64,000 nt of DNA from Algoriphagus mannitolivorans DSM 15301 (GTDB lineage Bacteria; Bacteroidota; Bacteroidia; Cytophagales; Cyclobacteriaceae). Below are positions 61,972 to 64,000 of this stretch, in pieces; within the stretch, counting starts at the first letter, position 1; every line of letters begins with the position of its first letter. The stretch covers positions 310,001 through 374,000 of the forward strand of contig NZ_AUBV01000004.1 in assembly GCF_000429425.1 (NCBI RefSeq). Direction: 5' to 3'. A program made the translations under genes and the position numbers. A model generated the notes under the pieces. That model saw only the letters and a list, made by a program, of their open reading frames with translations, was not told where the DNA came from and made no database searches.

Positions 61972-64000
61972 ATGAAAAAATATCTTTTTCTCTTTCTCCT
62001 TCTGATTTGCCCCTTTGTCCTGCAGGCCCAAAGTATGGCAGATTATCTCTCCGCACCTTTTCCAAGCTACCTCACTGCGAGCCCTGACGGAAAAACCATC
62101 GCTTGGGTGTTCAATGACCAAGGTGAGCGAAATATTTTCATAGCTAATGCTCCTGATTTTTCAACCCAAAAACTAACAGACTTTAAAGGAGATGAAGGTT
62201 TGGATCTGGGACCACTTACTTTTTCCCCTGATGGAAAAACACTTCTATTCGTCCGTGGGAATTCCAGAAACTCTTCCGGTCAGGCTGCAAATCCAGCCCA
62301 GCTGCAGTTCAACACGGATAAGAAAATTTTTGCCTTGGATCTAAGTTCTGGTAAGCATCGCTGGTTTGCCCCGGGAGCCTCGCCGGTATTCAGCCCGGAT
62401 GGAAATCAGGTAGCATTTTTAATCGGAGGGGCCGTGTATCTCAAGGCTCTTCAGGACACCACGTCCTCTACCAACCAGCTTTTCACCGCTAGGGGAAGTG
62501 CTTCGATGATGGGATTTTCTCCAGATGGGAAGTATTTGAGTTTTGTGTCCCAAAGGGGAGATCACTCCTATGTCGGCCTTTGGGATTTGGCAAAAAAAGA
62601 ATTGAAATATGCAGAAACCAGTTTGGATTTTGATTCCTATCCAGCTTGGAATCCGGACGGAAAAAAGCTAGCCTACCTGCGAATTCCCAATATTAACAAC
62701 CTACTTCCTTTTACCGCTATCACCCAGGCTAACCCATGGAGCATCCGAGTGTTTGATGTGGATAAGTGGCAGGGAAAGGAAGTTTGGAAAGCTGATCCCG
62801 GTAGAGGGTCCGTGATGGTGGATGACCTTCCGGCTCAAGGAGAAAGGCTTTGGTGGGCAAAAGACGGTTCCCTGATATTTTCATGGGAAAAAAATAATTG
62901 GATGCACCTGTATGCCATCCATCCAGAAACGAAAGCGCTCAAACACCTAACTCCCGGCGAAGGCCAGGTGGAATGGATCCATCAATCCCAAGATGGAAAC
63001 TCCCTGCTGGTCATGCATAACATTGGAAACATTGACAGAAGACAGGTATCTCAACTCGACTTATCCACATTTTCTTTGAATTTGCTCAGTGACCCAAAAA
63101 CCATCAATTGGGGGGCGGTAAAGATTGAAAATGGGATTGCTTTCTTCTCTTCCGATTGGAACAAACCCGGCTGGCCGATGGTCCAGGTCAATGGTAAAAC
63201 TCAGGCATTAGCTCAGGATTTTTTTCCCAATAACTTTCCAAAATTCCATGCACAACCCATCCCGATTCGATTGAAGGCAAAAGATGGCTTCGAAAGCTTT
63301 GGACAAGTCTTCTTACCCAAGGATTATGAGCCTTCCAAAAAATATCCCGCAGTGATCTTCATTCATGGAGGCAGCAGACGACAAATGCTTCTGGGATACA
63401 ACTATGGAGCATACTATTCCAACACTTATGCTGCCCAGCAATACTTTGCCTCCCAAGGCTACATTGCACTTACCTTGAATTACCGAAGTGGAATTGGCTA
63501 TGGGATGGATTTCCGGGAGGCAGAAAATTACGGAGCCGGAGGAGCCAGTGAAGTACAGGATTTGATGGCTGCCGCAGAATACCTGGCCTCCAGACCAGAT
63601 GTGGATAAGTCCAGAATTGCCCCTTGGGGGGGAAGCTATGGGGGATATATGACCGCACATGCGCTTTCCCAAGCACCGGAGAAATTTCACGTGGGCGTGG
63701 ATATTCATGGGGTACATAATTGGAACAATGATATTCCGGTATTTGCTCCTTGGTATGAGCCGGAGAAATTTCCAGAAATGGCAGCATTGGCATTCAAATC
63801 ATCCCCTATTGCCTATGTGGATAAGTGGGAGGACCCCGTCCTATTAATTCATGGAGACGATGACAGGAATGTTCTTTTTTCCGAAAGCGTTGAGCTTGCT
63901 GAAGTGCTTCGGAGGCAGGGAGTGCATGTAGAGCAAATCGTATTTCCGGATGAGGTTCACTTCTTCCTTCTACACCGGAATTGGGTCAATGCCCTGAGCG
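61972..64000 (+). CDS. Secreted S9-family serine peptidase, 3' end outside window
   Basis: An ATG at 61972 opens a frame of about 676 residues that runs past the window edge. The signal peptide is MKKYLFLFLLLICPFVLQAQ. A beta-propeller domain covers about residues 25-430 (LTASPDGKTIAWVFN, SPDGKTLLFVRG). The catalytic domain shows all three residues: Ser555 in WGGSYGGYM, an Asp in HGDDDRNV (about 629-631) and His663 in VHFFLL. Only the last residues are missing. It is a secreted prolyl-oligopeptidase or dipeptidyl-peptidase type enzyme. Four DnaA-box nonamers lie inside it. Confidence 0.9.
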   Translation, partial: MKKYLFLFLLLICPFVLQAQSMADYLSAPFPSYLTASPDGKTIAWVFNDQGERNIFIANAPDFSTQKLTDFKGDEGLDLGPLTFSPDGKTLLFVRGNSRNSSGQAANPAQLQFNTDKKIFALDLSSGKHRWFAPGASPVFSPDGNQVAFLIGGAVYLKALQDTTSSTNQLFTARGSASMMGFSPDGKYLSFVSQRGDHSYVGLWDLAKKELKYAETSLDFDSYPAWNPDGKKLAYLRIPNINNLLPFTAITQANPWSIRVFDVDKWQGKEVWKADPGRGSVMVDDLPAQGERLWWAKDGSLIFSWEKNNWMHLYAIHPETKALKHLTPGEGQVEWIHQSQDGNSLLVMHNIGNIDRRQVSQLDLSTFSLNLLSDPKTINWGAVKIENGIAFFSSDWNKPGWPMVQVNGKTQALAQDFFPNNFPKFHAQPIPIRLKAKDGFESFGQVFLPKDYEPSKKYPAVIFIHGGSRRQMLLGYNYGAYYSNTYAAQQYFASQGYIALTLNYRSGIGYGMDFREAENYGAGGASEVQDLMAAAEYLASRPDVDKSRIAPWGGSYGGYMTAHALSQAPEKFHVGVDIHGVHNWNNDIPVFAPWYEPEKFPEMAALAFKSSPIAYVDKWEDPVLLIHGDDDRNVLFSESVELAEVLRRQGVHVEQIVFPDEVHFFLLHRNWVNALS

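Overview
The window reads as a chromosomal segment of a Cytophagales bacterium (Bacteroidota), most like Cyclobacteriaceae/Algoriphagus. The evidence is the MurF-alanine racemase fusion, a TonB-dependent receptor behind a TPP riboswitch, many secreted lipoproteins and M14/M28/S9 exopeptidases, a DUF4221 lipoprotein, UbiA/Ebo proteins, and promoters of the Bacteroidota type (TTG, about 19 bases, TAnnTTTG). Genus assignment is inference from gene content. No rRNA, tRNA, CRISPR array, integrase or transposase gene was seen.

Left part (1-20 kb): a truncated phosphosulfolactate synthase gene; a TPR protein; a polysaccharide-related set (rfbC, a CpsB-like PHP phosphatase, an SDR); hflX; dgt; two tandem DUF4382 lipoproteins leading into ribD and a free methionine-sulfoxide reductase; a hydrolase and dxs; then scpA, a UPF0104 membrane protein, murF-alr and an ion channel as one plus-strand series, facing a ClC-type channel gene.

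Middle (20-36 kb): an epimerase; a block of four small membrane-protein genes (one DUF1648, three PLDc_N-like); secreted M14 peptidase, amidohydrolase and TlpA-like lipoprotein; a Fic AMP-transferase whose promoter is wrapped by two identical-geometry palindromes; a membrane LytTR regulator with a dioxygenase-like and a YceI-like lipoprotein; and a TonB receptor under a TPP riboswitch, predicted to import thiamine or a precursor.

Right part (36-64 kb): a FAH-family/TfoX/YjbQ operon, a DUF5916 protein, a glycoside hydrolase, a DASH-type photolyase, a VOC/AONS-like/serine-hydrolase operon, patatin-methyltransferase-TRIC, YitT-HD, and a complete six-gene ebo operon (eboA-F, 50.8-57.6 kb, minus strand). 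Ebo clusters are a widely scattered but biochemically unsolved metabolite system. Secreted M28 peptidase, alkaline-phosphatase-like, CE15-like and S9 peptidase genes close the window.

The most striking signal that gene annotation does not explain is a regional one. The DnaA-box nonamer TTATCCACA occurs 22 times, perfectly, between 35.8 and 63.8 kb on both strands and in all coding phases. I found no perfect copy in the first 35.8 kb. Fifteen copies are preceded by AC and ten match the 12-mer ACTTATCCACAT.
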